Source: Pterobdella sp. o SKG-2022
Taxonomy: Eukaryota; Annelida; Clitellata; Hirudinida; Piscicolidae
NCBI GenBank assembly: GCA_964035795.1
Contig: OZ038321.1
Coordinates: 3,516,721 to 3,580,720, forward strand
Direction: 5' to 3'
DNA length: 64,000 nt
Both the position numbers and the translations under genes were made by a program. The notes under the pieces are model-generated. The model was not told the DNA's origin, made no database searches, and worked only from the letters and a program-made list of their open reading frames with translations. Shown one piece after another: positions 48,168-61,673 of this stretch. Each line of letters begins with the position of its first letter. The first letter of the stretch is position 1.

Positions 48168-49765
48168 GTGCCTGTGTTTGCAATGGAAATATGTTTATTG
48201 AAATTTTTTTCGATGATTTCCTCCAGCCAAAGCAAATACTGCAAATTATTTGAACCGCACACCACTTTTGCAGCATTATGTAGGCCTTCCTTTATTACAC
48301 TCTATATGGTCTTCATGTCAGCATGCATAGCGTCAATGTTTACCTTGCTTTCGATTTCTTGTTGGAGCTCTTTCATTTTTGCAGCTTCACGGAGTTTCCA
48401 GGTTTTGAGGCGTGGCTCCGGTGCTATTTTGTTAGTTTTCTTGCATCCAAGCGTTAAATCTCATAGAAGTAATTTATGCTGTGTGAAACATTCTTCACTT
48501 GGAATCACTTTAGCATTGCTTATGTCCTTGAAGTGTTTTTTTGGGTACATTATGAAGTCAATTTGCGATTGGGTTCCACCTGATTTGTAAGTTATGATGT
48601 GTTGTTCTCTCTTGATGAACCATGTGTTTACCAGAATTAGGTCGTTTGCTACACAAAAGTCCAGCAGTCTTATACCCTCGTTGTTGAGAACACCATAATC
48701 ATGATTTTCGTAAACTCCTTCATAGTTTGTCTTTTTAGCTCCCACGTGGCCGTTCATATCTCCACATATCATCGGTATATCATCTGAGTCTTTTGATAGT
48801 TCAACCATTAATGTTTCATAAAACTCATCTTTTTTCTTACATGTTCTTCCGTTTTGGGGAGCATATGCACATGTTATTCGGAGTGTGTGGGAGGATGTTC
48901 TAAACCTTACTGTCATGATGTAAGGGGATATTCGTTCAACCGTTAAAATTTCATTTTTATGTTTTTCCGCGACATAAATAGCTACTCCTCTTTGTCCTTT
49001 AGCATCTCTTTCAGACCAGTGCATGCAGAATCTTTCTGATTTACCTTCCACCAATTCAGCACCATTGCAAGACAGCAAATATCAACCCTCCTTTTTTCGA
49101 GCGTCTCGGCAATTTCGTCTGCTCTTCCTTTCATCGTTCCAACGTTGATGCTCGCAATTCTTAATTTTTTTTCTCTGTTCGCATAAGCATAAGTGGTCCG
49201 AAGCTGCCACTGATAGTCTCTAGCATTGTTCTTACCGGTTCGGGGCCACCGTAGGGATCTCCTAGTCGTCAGTCGGATGTCCGGGAACCGCCCATCCTTA
49301 GCTTTCTTACAATTGATTTTTGCCATTCTAGTTTTTTTTGACAAGTTTTTTGACTGGCTGTCTTGCCCAACGTCAAAACACTATTAGGTCGCAGTGTGAC
49401 GACTTATAGAGGGTATTTTGCTGCCTACTGTAGATAACTGCAGAGGGTACTTTCACCTTTTAGCAGCTGGATTCCAGCATTCGCAGTGAAAGGATTTTAT
49501 TGAGCATGTTATTTGGTACCTTCCGAGTAACCATTCTTCTTAGCTTGACAAATATCCAAGCAAGGGTCTTTCTAAAGGCGTAGTCTTCACCATTGTCCTA
49601 AGTTAGCCGGGTCGCGGACCTACACCGCTGGTGTCAGACCCGTCCACCTTGAAAGGCCCTACCAGAAAAATAAGTTTTTAACGGCATAGCTCTGACACTA
49701 ACCCGTTTACATCACTCACCACGGGGAGGTCAGGGATGGACTTTTGGGTGACAATACAGCAGTAT
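48168..49765 (-). mobile_element. RTE-like LINE, inverted 5' portion (5' UTR, endonuclease, linker)
   Basis: Minus strand from about 49765: a 5' UTR-like GC-richer segment, then RLTTRRSLRWPRTGKNNARD, LRIASINVGTMKGRADEI (endonuclease start), ETLEKRRVDICCL, then with one frameshift KSERFCMHWSERDAKGQRGVAIYV, RITCAYAPQNG, MICGDMNGHVGAK, LDFCVANDLILVNTWF, GGTQSQIDFIMYPKK, and after a stop the linker LKTWKLREAAKMKELQQEI, DMKTIYRVIKEGL. These are clear AP-endonuclease motifs. The 3' half of the same kind of element follows in the opposite orientation. Confidence 0.9.
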
Positions 49766-49789
49766 AATTTAATATGAATATTATAATAT

Positions 49790-50965
49790 AAGACACGAGA
49801 GAAGCTATTAGAGTGAGGAGGTGCCTAGCGGAGCGCAGAATAGAATTTAATAAAGATCTATATGTGTGCTTCGTAGATTATAAAAAAGCCTTTGATCGTG
49901 TTGAATGAAAAAACTAATGATGATATTGAAGGAAATAGGGGTTGATTGGAGAGACAGGCGGCTGATTGCAGAACTTTATATGAAACAGACCGCGGTGGTG
50001 AGAATTAATTCAGTAGTAACTGAGCCTTGTTTGATAGGAAAAGAAGTAAGACACGGATGTCTTATCTCACCTGTGCTGTTCAACATTTATGCAAAAGCAA
50101 TAATGAAGAAAGCTCTGCACTCACTGGAGGAGGGGGTGAAAGCAGGGGGAGTACGGATAAAAGCAGTAAAGTTTGCAGATGACTAAGTCATGGTAGCTGG
50201 AACAGAGAAAGGATTTCTGACTATCATAGAAGAAACGAACAGAGTGGTTAAGAGCTATGGAATGAAAATAAATAGTCAAAGAACCAAAACCATGAAGTTT
50301 GGAAGAAAACCTGGCATGGTCAGCATAACCCTTGACAGAGTCGCACTTGAGCAATTTAAAGATTTAGTACCTTGGAAGCTATCTTTCGAAAAATGATTAC
50401 ACCGAAAAAGACACAAGGGTACGGATTGGAATAGCTACAAATGTATTCACTCACCTTAAACCAATCCTTACAGGTGGACTCAGACAAGCGACCAAGAAGA
50501 AACTGGTCAAGACCCTGGTGTGGAGTGTGGCGACGTATGCAGCAGAAACGTGGGCCATCAACAAGGCAGACAAGAAATGATTGAAAGCTATGAAAATGTG
50601 GGTCTGGAGAAAAATGAAGAAAGTGAAGTGGACCGACAAGCTGACCAATGAAAAAGTCTTAAGCCGGGTTAATAAAAGCAGAAGATTGATGGCACATATA
50701 AAAAGAAAACCCAGGTGGCTAAAACATATTCTGTGTCACGAAAATTTGCTGAAAATCGCCTTAGAAGGACGGATGGAAGGGAAACGACCAAGAGAAAGAA
50801 TGAATGGAAAAATGTTGGATGACATGATGGAAGAGGGTTTTGGAGCACTGAAGAGAAAGACTGAAGATAGTAGAAAATGGAAGCACCTGATTTGAGGAAC
50901 CTGCCGATGGCAGAATAATTGATTGATTGATTTGTTGATTGATTGATTTATTTATTGAATGATTG
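49790..50965 (+). mobile_element. RTE-like LINE, 3' portion (RT and tail)
   Basis: Plus strand: AERRIEFNKDLYVCFVDYKKAFDRV, then GVDWRDRRLIAELYMKQTA, VRHGCLISPVLFNIYAKAIM, AVKFADD followed by a stop (catalytic FADD), EETNRVVKSYGMKINSQRTK, a frameshift, then AETWAINKADKK, WVWRKMKKVKWTDKLTNEKV, RPRERMNGKMLDDMMEEG and SRKWKHLI. Ends in a (TTGA)n tail at about 50915-50965, typical of RTE-type microsatellite tails. Inactive. Confidence 0.9.
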
Positions 50966-53900
50966 ATTGATTGGTTTGGGTGAACTTTTTCTATAAAATT
51001 TTATAATATTTCTTAAACTTTTCAAATACGGGTTGTAACAGTGTTCACCTTGAACCGCCTTAAGCGACACGACTTGGCCGTGATTTTCAGTGAAAGTTCA
51101 CCCTAGCTATTGAAAACAAAGTTTTTCTCACTGATCAATAGGAATAAAGCAGATTTGCACCAGCTTTTATAAATTGGCTTTTTCTCTCGCTAAAAAAGCA
51201 TTTTTTTGGTTTTGTTTTGCTATTTCTCTTAACATTTTGAAAATTACTGATATCATTTGAAGTTTTAAATTGGTTACAGTTTACTAAAAATTTTACAAAT
51301 GTGCTTCAACCTATTGATCAGCGAAAAAATCGGTTGGTTTTCTAAAGCAATCGTATATTTCACTGAATGTGCAACGTTGGAGCGAAAGATAGCTGACTTA
51401 TTATGACTTGGAAGTAAATCAATTTGAAAGAAATAATTTCATTAAATTAAATGATTATTCGTTTCATACATAATATGAGTATCATAAAATCGGAATTTCT
51501 TTAAATAATAACAAATTAGCAAAAATATTTTTCAAATAGTAAAACGGCAAACAAAATGATTTGAGTAAAAACTATAATAAAAATAAAATGAACTGCAAGT
51601 GAAAACAAGATAACAAATCCCAGTTTAAATACTTTGAAACAGACATCAGCACTAAGTAAGAGAAAAATTGTTTTAAATGATTTTAATCATTTTAAAAAGT
51701 CTTGTTTCATATTTGATGCAATTAAACATCAAAACATTTTTATATAGAAATTGAAAACCACTTTTGAAAATGAAACCTGTCTTTTCATTATTTACTGAAG
51801 AACAATGGAAAAAAATATCTATTTACAAATCTGATCTTCAGATAGGTTTTACAAGTAGTAAGGATTTAACAGTAAATAATTATTCAATTTTTTTGATCTG
51901 TTTAAAATAGTGTATTTGTGCACTATAAATGATGATATCATTATTTACATGATAGAATCCCACAAATCTTTAATTTCGCGTTATCATTTGATTCAAAAAA
52001 ATTTGGAACATCAATTTACATGTATAGTATCAAAACATACGTGATATTTACAAAAGAATTTATATAAAAGTATGAAAAAATAATGAGTTAATTAATAAAT
52101 TGAATTTTTCTGATACTGTAAAGAAAAGCAAACTAAGGTTGCTAAGTATGAATATAATCTCTCAATATTAAAGTATTTTGAAAAATTGCAGCCTCAATTT
52201 ATAAACAAAATAAAGAAGAACAAATTAATAATTCAATCTGAATTTGTGTTTTAAATATAATCTTATTGAGGTTCCAGGTCAAAATGTATGATAAACTTGA
52301 GGAAAAATAACCCTTTTGATGAAAGTATACATGCTTTCAATAGCCACAATCAATCTTATAAGAGCAACATTTTTCAGTGTAGTAATAAAATAATCAATCA
52401 GAATTTTGTAACAAGGAAAGATATTTTACCAATTTATAACAAATTTCAACAGATATGTGACAAAATCTCAATAATTTATGTAATAAGCCTTCGTGGATAA
52501 TAATAGCAATCTATTATTAACGTGATGGTAACATAATTAAACTTTTAGTCTTAATAATGATAATAATCTACCATTAGAATCAGATTTAAATAATACAAAC
52601 CTCTTTTATCATTGTAATCATGGGGAAAGTCTATAAACAATACGATTCGATTGAACATTGTTTATAGTTTCATTGGAGATTAGTTCTCAATGCATAAGGC
52701 TATTTTTACTTTGAAATCATCATCAAGCTGTGACGATTTCACATAATTTCAATAAAAAGCATTATATATTTAGTGACTACATAGGTCTGTAGCTTTAGCA
52801 CGTTTTTTGGCGGTTTTTTCCCAGTAAAAAATTTTAATTTCTAAAATTGAAAAAAAAACAATTTAATTATAAACTATTCAATAAAATTACAAAAATAATT
52901 CTCACATCTAGATTGACAAGCCGACGTAGTAGATTTTCGTATACCCTTACAAAGTACCATATTTCCCAAAACAAACCTCGTTGCCAGCTCCTTCAAAGGC
53001 AACCAATGGTAATCTCAATGGAAAAGTTTCAGTGGTCTCAAAACTTATGGTGTTAACGCTACTATAATCTCAATCATACTTGTTTTGTGCAATACCAATA
53101 TAACTGGGAGAAATTGAATACCAACATCAACAAATTCATTAACGTTAATATAAATGCTGACATTGTTATTACTTTTTTTAAATTATTTTTTTATTATATT
53201 CGCTTTTATTGTTATTCTTTCTATTATTCTTTTTATTTTTGTTATGAGTTAAGCAAAAAAACTGCCAGAAGCAAACTCTCGGCTTTGGTAGTTGGGTACT
53301 GAGGGATTAACAAATGTAATTAAATTTATATTATATTATACTGTTTATAATAGAATAATAATATATACAAAAATTAAATTGTAATAATTATATTATTATT
53401 ATTATTATATAAATAACAAAAACTATCAACATTTTTATAATTACAATATTTATATTGAAATAAGGATAATTATTATTATTATTAAATTATAACTATAATA
53501 TGAGTATTATAAAAACGTCAATAATTATTATAACTATTATAATAATCATAATCATCACCATCTGTATTATTAAAGCTTTTTCTCAGTTGTGGAGTCCAGA
53601 AGGATGTGTTAGAGCAGTCTTGGCATGCCTCTGTGGTTCTAAAGGGAGAAGGCCGATCAGTGATAAATTAAGTGATTGATCAATTATTTGAATATTAAAG
53701 AACTTTAATTGATATAACCAGATAAAATTGTCTTTTTTTTATTTTATTTCAAAATTTTTTGGTTTCCTCAAAAATTTTTTTACATATAACATACGTAGTT
53801 TGCAAATTTCATAATTCAAAAAATGAGGTTATTTTTTTCTATACAATTTTTATATATTGAATTATTTATTTTTTTTTTAAATATCATAATTTAAAGAAGA

Positions 53901-54282
53901 TTAGATTTTCCAACCAAACTATTGAACTTGATTTGAAATAAGATTGTGAAATTCTCTCAAATCTTCTCTATATAAAAGGGCTACCAAGTCTTCAACTTAA
54001 TGATGCACTTTTCAAATAACCATTTGAAAACCCTTTAAATACTATTGTTTTAAAATTAAGAAAATAAAATTATTTTTATTAGTATTATTTTTTTATATTT
54101 TCCATCAGTATGGTTATATTTTATTTTTTTTTCGCGTTATACTTTTTAATGATAAAAGCATTATTAATTTACTGTTATATAATTGTTATATATTTATTAT
54201 TTTTAGCATTGCAATCTTTCAGATTAATATTCTCAATAGTTTTTTGTTCGAAGTTATTCATGAAGTTTCCTGTTTAAATCAC
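50966..54282. other. AT-rich intergenic region
   Basis: No recognised gene over ~3.3 kb. Small frames at 51771-51908 (LFTEEQWKKI...) and 52288-52500 are A/T-biased, isolated and unassignable; they could be remnants of an old element. Short AAT/ATT runs at about 53390-53540. Confidence 0.45.
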
Positions 54283-54392
54283 CACCCTCAGCCTCACCAC
54301 CACACTCATCCTCGCCAACACCACTATCATCATCACTACCATAATCATCATCATCACCATCATCATCACCACCATCATCATCATTATCACCG
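54283..54392 (+). repeat. ATC/CAC trinucleotide-rich tract
   Basis: Imperfect (ATC)n/(CAC)n, about 110 bp, just downstream of the last exon of the protocadherin-like gene. Confidence 0.85.
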
Positions 54393-54582
54393 ACCTATGA
54401 GGTGATAGCTCAGGATTGTGAACATATGATCTCTGTAATGATTGGTAGTTGAAGAGGTTCACAGGAGTCAAATAGTCATTCTAGTGGTCAAGGTTTTTTA
54501 TTATTACTTCTATATTTATTTATTATTAAAATATTCGTCAATATTTTTGTTTTGATTGTTATTATAGATATTATTTTTATTT

Positions 54583-57500
54583 TTATTCTCCCACCTGCAA
54601 GGGGTCAGATATTTCGACTTTTTCTTCGGTAGTGGCACCTTTGGGCACACCCGAAAACCCTTCTTGATCTGACCTAGATACTGGAAACTTTCGGCGACGC
54701 TTAACTACTGACACGCACACGAGAAGCACACAGAGTAAAATTATTCCCACGGCAAATGCAGTCAGGATTATAGTCCAGAATGTGAGCTGGATGATGGGTG
54801 GGCGATGGAATGATTTATTTTGACCAACCACTGGTGTCGAGTTGTCCGGTTTTGTTATGAACATCACACTGAAGTTGAGTCTGTGTGGGTTTGTGAGTTA
54901 GTATGAAGGTGGTAATTATAAATGCCTTGATGGATCATTTTGTTCTCATAGATTCATTGTTTATTGGTTACGTTTGTTTCTACTGTTTAATACTATGTGT
55001 ATTTAGAAATTTCTTTTTTTTGCACTAAATTGAGTCAAAATACATATTATTATATTTATACACTTCAATATGAATTTTCAAAGACAATGATTGTATTTTT
55101 TACTTTTAAAAACACCACAAGCTAACCTCTTTAAAAATGGTATATGAAACTCCATAACACGCATAATTGAAAATAAATACAGTAACAATAGTCATACTTA
55201 TAACATGATTACCACACCATTAACTCACTTAGAGTACAGAGGCTTAGAGCCCAAATCTTCCGCCTGCACTACAAGTTGGTACCTAGAGAGATTTTTTTTC
55301 ATGTTGGTTAATTTTATCATTACATCGTCATATTCACTTTTATACTCATTTGGTCGATTAAAAATATTAAAATATTATAAAATGTTAATTTATTTTAAAT
55401 GTTAAGGTGCTAAACTTTTACCACAGCAAGATTCGGACCCCGTGACTAGGGTTCAAACACTTTATAAACTTTACTTTTTTTTAGATCGACTTTTAGTCGC
55501 TCCATATTGGGATTTAGTTAGCTCAACAGACGTTTCAGCAGGCGGTACTCCTTGTGTATATAATGTCAGCCCGCGCGGGATTGAACCCCGTTAATATAGA
55601 TAATTCTTCTAATGCTCTACCAGCTGAGCTCATCATCATTCTGTCAACCGCAGTCGAACTTCTATGACTTTGTTCTTCCAATACTCCCTATCGCTCATAG
55701 CTGTTTCTAAATCTTCTTTATCAAGATTCGTATCATCAGTTAGTTGGTTGATAAAATTTTGAGCTGGTCTTCCTCTAGTATTTTTACCACATCTTGGTTC
55801 CCATAGTATCAATTTGTGTATAACTTCTTTACTGCGAAAGCAATGTTCTGCGAAACTGACTCTCTGCGTTGCAATTGTATTGGTTATCTTTGGTAAGTTG
55901 TCGTATAGTACATTATTGCTTATACGTTGCTGCCATTTTAAATTATTCACAACTCTTAGCATTTTTGTATAGCACCCGTTTAACTTTGTTAAATACCAGC
56001 TGAGCTATGCAGACCAAAAACTTCAATATTACAGGGTGCTTGTTCATTTCTATATATAAACATCATTATTCATTTATTTATTATCGTCTCCTAAATCAAG
56101 AATGAATTTTTATTGAAAATCCAATTGCCTAAACAAACAATTTTGCCAAATAAAGATTCAATCGAGTAGTTGCTAATTTTTACAAGCTTCACAAATTGTA
56201 TCTTATAATTAATGAATTTTCAAAATCATAAAGAATATGGTTTAAAAAACGGAAGAAGGATTAAAGAATATTTATACCCATTTATTGAATTAAACTTAGC
56301 TGGTTTTTGAGCGCAAATTTTATTATTTCATAAAACCAATTCATTTTCAACTATTTAATAGTTTAACAATGTTATTCAAAAAAGTTTAAGCAAATAAGAT
56401 CCTCCAGAACCTAAACCATGGTTCATACCTAAAAAGTCAGAACCAACGATTCAAAACTCTCCCAATTGAGACATCAGTCAATAATAAACACACTCATTAC
56501 ATCATACAATAAACATCAATCATTTGCATACAGCTATCAATCAACCTTTTATTTATCTTACCTGCTTCCGTTCTCTATCTTCTGGGTTTTCAATTGATTC
56601 AAGTATATCTCGCCGGTTCTTGGGGAAATTTCCATCAGGTGGCTTTGAGTGAATGATTTAATTACATTATACTGAGATTTATTTAAATATTTTATATTTT
56701 TTAGTCAATGCCTAAAACGAAAAGATATTTCATAGTTTTAGTTTTTATTTTGCTTAAAAAATTTTCAGAATATATGGGAAACATAAATTTTAGTCTAAAA
56801 GCTAATCTTGCTGCGAGGACGTTATATAAATATCTAATTATATAAACATCAACCTCTAATCGTATGGTAATATCTATTAAACACTGTCATAAAAGCAATT
56901 GAAACGAGTCAAAACTCACTCATTATTAAGCAAGGAATATTTGATAGCAGAATTATTCCCAACATCGAGATCCTTAGCCAAAACATCACATACTCTCCTC
57001 CGTGCATAGACGCTTTCGTGGTATACCTTCACTACTTCTCCATTCCTCGGAATAACGAATTCTGGGGCCTTGTCATTGATATCCAAAACATGAACGATGA
57101 CTCGTAAAGTTCTGTAAGTTCTGCTCTGTGTAGGAGCTCTTTGGTCAGCTCTGAACACGAACTTGTAAGCGTCTCGGATTTCTCTGTCTAAATATACTTG
57201 AGACACTATGTCGCCGGTTTTTGAAAGCATTTTAAGGTCTCTTGTTGCTCCTTCTAAGATAGAGAATGTGAAGTTTTGATGTGTTTTCATGATGGTTTTC
57301 AAGTTTCCCACGAAAGATAAAATGGGTTGATTTTCAAATATGAACATATGTTTATTTTTATAAGATTCCATTTTGTATGTTTGTTCAATAAAAATATAAG
57401 CAACGGTTGAGCTTTCATAGAATGGGGCTTCGACATTTCTTGCGATGATTTCACAACGGAAGAGAACCGATCTGAACTGCCTACAATCTGTACTATCTCT

Positions 57501-59504
57501 CAAATCCATCGTTACCATACCTCTTGTGGAACTCACTTTGATGTGTCGTTTTAGCACTGACAAATCATTTCTACTCCTACCTCCACTGGTCTGTAGACCC
57601 GCGCAAGTTTTAATAGTGTACCCCAATTTGCTATAAATGTCATGGTCTCTATCTCTGGCCCATACTCTACCAACTTCAAAAGATCTACATAGATTTGGAG
57701 TGTGAATGGTGAAGGGGTAAATGGGGTACTCAAATACTGGAGCATTATCATTAAGGTCGATCAGTTTGATAAGAAGACGAGCTTTAGATGTAAATGAAGG
57801 AATATCATTATCAGTGCAAGATATGTCGATGAAATGACAAGAAGCAGATTCATAATCAAACAAGGATGGGAAAAACACAGGATCATCAAAAAAATCGCAT
57901 GAAAAACAAATTTGATATTGATTTTCTGATATTTGTTTCAGCCTTATGTTTTGATCAGATCCATCAGAAACCTCACAAAACACAAAATTATTGGGGTCAG
58001 TGTCTAAATCTGTAACCGTTAAGTTAAAGAACTGTGAGTGGTTCAATGATTCGCTTCTGAAGGCAGAATTTTCTGGTATTTCAATTATTTCCGTATAAAA
58101 AACTTTTAAATCTGGATCTTGAATTTTTTCGAAGGAACAATTACCCTCGTTTAGATCAATAGTAGGAAAATCCATGGAAATTTTTGGGACGTTGTCGTTG
58201 ATATTGCCAATGTTAATCGTAACGTTTGTTAATTTTGATTTTAGATTATCTTTATCTTTAGCAAATACTTCCAAAACAACTTTAGAACCTAACAACTCAA
58301 AATCCAATTGTTTCAAATTAAAGATCGAACCATTCTTTCTTCCAATGCTAAACCAATCTTCGTATAATTCTTCAGTTTTTTTACTGAAATAATAACTTAC
58401 ATCTTCATTTAGATCTTTATCATCAGCTTTAACTGCAATAATCGTAGAATAGTCTGGAACATTTTCGAATATAACTTCACTGGAGTAAGAGGAGCGAAAT
58501 GATGGAGGATTATCGTTTACATCTGTTACATGTACTTCTGTATAAAGAAGTTTGTGAATTATTTTATTTTATTTTACCTATATTGATTCGTAAGATCATT
58601 TAGATTGATATTTTTCTGCTAAAGTTTTCAAGTAGTGTTCTAGTAAAAATTATTCAGAAATTTTTAATCATAAAATAATTCCACCAATAAGTGATATTTT
58701 GATATTTATATTTTAAATTTTTATTTATTACCTTGAATATCTAGAAAAATTATTTCTGGTGAAAATGAAATGAAGAAAGTATAATGTTTGAAAAATTTTC
58801 AAAAATCCAATAACTGTACCAATATTATTTATATTAATTTTCATACCTATATTGACGGAGCTGCTCTTAGGCGGTTGACCTTGATCAAATGCAGTAAGGA
58901 CAAGTCTATAAAAATCCTGCTCTTCCCTATCTAACGGGTAGTTTAGAATCATCTGTGGTTTATCATTTGGATGGAGGGGTGTGGGAATGGTAAGGGAGAA
59001 CTGATCTGACCCCGTCAATGTGTAGTTATGTATGTTATATTGTGGTCCATCCAAATCTGTAGCTACTGGTAGAAGGATGAGAAAATCATGATCTTCCGTT
59101 AGGTTCAAAACGAGTCTGTGGATAGGAAATTTCGGAGCGTGGTCGTTTATGTCGTGGATTATAAGTTTCACTTTGAAGATGTCTAAAAGTTCTGAGTTTT
59201 TCATTACTCCGAAGGCCAGGATTTTTTCGCATGTTGTGGATGAGGGCTCACAGATTTTTTCTCTGTTTACTGCTACTCTTGATTTTAATGCGTTTTTTTC
59301 GAGAAAGAATAAGGGCGAAACTTCTCTTAAGACTATCTCAATGCCGGTTGTTTCTGCCGTTACTTCCTTGAGAAAGTCCGTTAAGTTTAAAATTAATTTC
59401 TGCTCTTCATCAAATGAATACTCCATTGTTTTATACTTTTTCTTTGAAACATCATCGCCATAACACACTAGAAACAAAAAAATTAAACTCAAAAACAGCA
59501 TCAT
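54583..59504 (-). CDS. Protocadherin-like transmembrane cadherin
   Basis: Calcium-dependent adhesion receptor at the plasma membrane. Four exons on the minus strand, 59504-58847, 58537-56920, 56642-56562, 54868-54583; joins are phase 1, 2, 2 and the sum is 2643 nt (880 residues plus stop), which supports the model. ATG at 59504 starts a signal peptide (MMLFLSLIFLFLVCYG). Cadherin linkers mark EC boundaries: DINDHAPKFP, DVNDNPPSFR, NINDNVPKIS, DLNDNAPVFE, DINDKAPEFV, so five EC repeats plus a truncated sixth (ISPRTGEIYL). REV-S-P-L-FFLE and IDRE-like NREKICEPSS in EC1 are protocadherin-like. Then Pro/Asn linker, TM (TFWTIILTAFAVGIILLCVL), KRRRKF stop-transfer and a ~45-residue tail. The cytoplasmic tail is short and lacks a catenin-binding region. 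A LINE/SINE composite sits in the last intron. Confidence 0.92.
55563..56017 (-). mobile_element. tRNA-derived SINE interrupted by a LINE insertion
   Basis: The SINE head is split. The 5' piece is at 55994-56017 (minus strand ggtctgcatagctcagctgg), and the rest is at 55563-55630 (agctcagctggtagagcatt, B box GGTTCAATCCC, gcgcgggctgaca). The 13-bp string taccagctgagct is present on both sides (55618-55630 and 55994-56006), as a target-site duplication would be. Confidence 0.85.
55631..55993 (-). mobile_element. 5'-truncated LINE 3' fragment inserted in the SINE
   Basis: Minus strand encodes the RT C-terminal block: KWQQRISNNVLYDNLPKI, RVSFAEHCFRSKEVIHKLIL, WEPRCGKNTRGRPAQNFI, DTNLDKEDLETAMSDREYWK, with one open frame of ~108 codons. 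It ends in a short GATGAT tail next to the 13-bp duplication. Recent compared with other LINE copies here, since the frame is intact. Confidence 0.88.
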
Positions 59505-59528
59505 ATTGGTTGGAACAGTGCACAACAA

Positions 59529-61380
59529 TCAACGAATATATATATCTGAAATTTCTCATCACACACACACACTCACACGCATTCAAATAACGCTCCTATC
59601 AAACCCACTTGAAAACCAAAATCTTTGCAAATCAAGGCCATATCACATCGTACCATCAGAATCTAACTTAACTTTTAGCGACAAACATTATAGGAGATAG
59701 AAAGACATTATGTTGCGCGATATATTTAAATAAAAGATGGCGAGCCTCGATAGTAATTGTGGGATTGTTTTTACAGGCTTAAACAAACATGGCCGACCGT
59801 GAGTTATATCTATCCCTATCATCTTTTTTACTCGCCATTTTAACTTCATTTTTATTTTTATTATGATTTTTATTCTGTTTATTTTTTTTTATTATACTCA
59901 TTATTATTTTTATTACATTTATTTTCATTTATTTTTTATAATAATATTAGTGTTATGTGAGTATTTTTACTTGTAAAGTATAAAAGACCAATCATATATT
60001 TCTTCATGATTTTTATTGTTTTTTTATTTATATGTTTTTGTTATCTATATTTATTTTTGTGCATCAGTAATTTTAAGTTTCTTTTTAAAATTTTTTCTGT
60101 TTTTCAGCTGTCACCATCGAAAATTTTCGAAACTCGTCAAGTGTATTAAAAAAATTGTTAGGCTTTTATTCGAATTGATCTAATTCACAAATACAACAAT
60201 GAAATACCAATAAAAAAGATAAATTTCAAAAAATAAAAATCAGCAAAATTTAAATAAAAATAATAAATAATAAATGAATAAAAGCAGTAATAAAGCATAA
60301 TAAATATTTGTAACTATATTATTGCGAGCCATAATACTTATCGTCATAATTATGCATGAAGCTAATGTCCTCCATTTATTGCTATTTTTTATTGACTAGT
60401 AGTAGTTTGAGAATTTTTGTATTGATTTTTTGTATTTCAATTTTTGCATTTTATTTGTTGTTTGTGTTTCAATTGTTTCATGTGGTTTCATTTTTTATCT
60501 TATATCATGTTTCAAAAAATGATTTTTCGTATTACTTTTGTTTTCATTAAACTTTTTCATTTTATTTTTCCAAAAACATCATGTATCAATCATTTTGTCA
60601 ATTTTTTCAAAACAGCTTACAGTTTTTTGAATTAAGATCAACTAATGAATTGTGATAAGGTTGTACTTCTTGAAAATTTTAGTTAAATAGAAATACCGTT
60701 AAAAAATTGCCTTATTTTGTGGTCATTTTTTAAAAATTCATATTTTTTTTATAATTTCAGCTTTCTTTTATTCTAAATCTGAGGAAAACTGATTTCATAA
60801 AGACTTTTCTCAAAACATGTTTCAAGAAGGGCATACTTTATCATTAAAAGTAATTTCACATACTCTGCATTCAAATTTTTTTTTTTTTTTTATTTTTTCA
60901 ATCTTTTTTCTTTCACTCATGCGTTTTTTTGTATGAAATTCACATAAAAGTTTCATCGGAAAACAACAAAAAGGGGTTAAAAATTACTGAAGAGAATTTC
61001 AATTGTTTTAAAAAATGTGTATTTTCTTGTTATACAATAAGGCAAATCACAAAGAAATATCTCAGTATTAACGCTAATAAATAATCAATAAAAAAACATA
61101 ATAAATTTGGATCATACTTGTATCATAGTTTGTATTGGTGTAATGTGGTATATTGTAATGTATCGTAGTATTTAATTTTTTTTTCACCTTTCACGTCAGA
61201 GTGAAATTTACTGTGGTATGATTACTCTTTGTATTATTATATGATACACTATTTTATTCATTCTCCAATAAAAACTAGATGTGTTAATGTACCAGCAATA
61301 TCATATGCTTGAAGTAATTTAGCTGTATTGAAATATAAAGCCCCAAACAAGCCGTATCTTTGCCATCTATTGCGAGGCTT
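59529..61380. promoter_or_regulatory. 5' flank of the protocadherin-like gene and AT-rich intergenic DNA
   Basis: Upstream of ATG 59504 (minus) lies a (CA)n-rich patch (59560-59580) and then AT-rich DNA with no convincing core promoter or open frame. Nothing else recognised to 61380. Confidence 0.3.

Positions 61381-61381
<1 letters not shown>

Positions 61382-61472
<91 letters not shown>
61382..61472 (+). repeat. GT dinucleotide microsatellite
   Basis: About 45 uninterrupted GT units. ORFs of alternating Cys-Val or His-Thr are artefacts. Confidence 0.97.
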
Positions 61473-61475
<3 letters not shown>

Positions 61476-61673
61476 CTGAGTGTGATTTTAAAAATTACAT
61501 AAATATTATTCAAAAATAAATGAACAAAAAAAACAGGCAAACACACACCCACACACATCTACGCGCGTGCGCGGACTTGTAAACAAGCACCGAACCCAGT
61601 TTGCAAAAGGTAATTATTGACATGTTGACCGTTTGATATACCCTATTTTATCGCTATAATAATAACACAAGTA

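Noticed and set aside
52847..53302. Two ~70-codon plus-strand ORFs
   Set aside because: No domain, no partner exons with fitting splice sites, and strong A/T bias; cannot support a gene.
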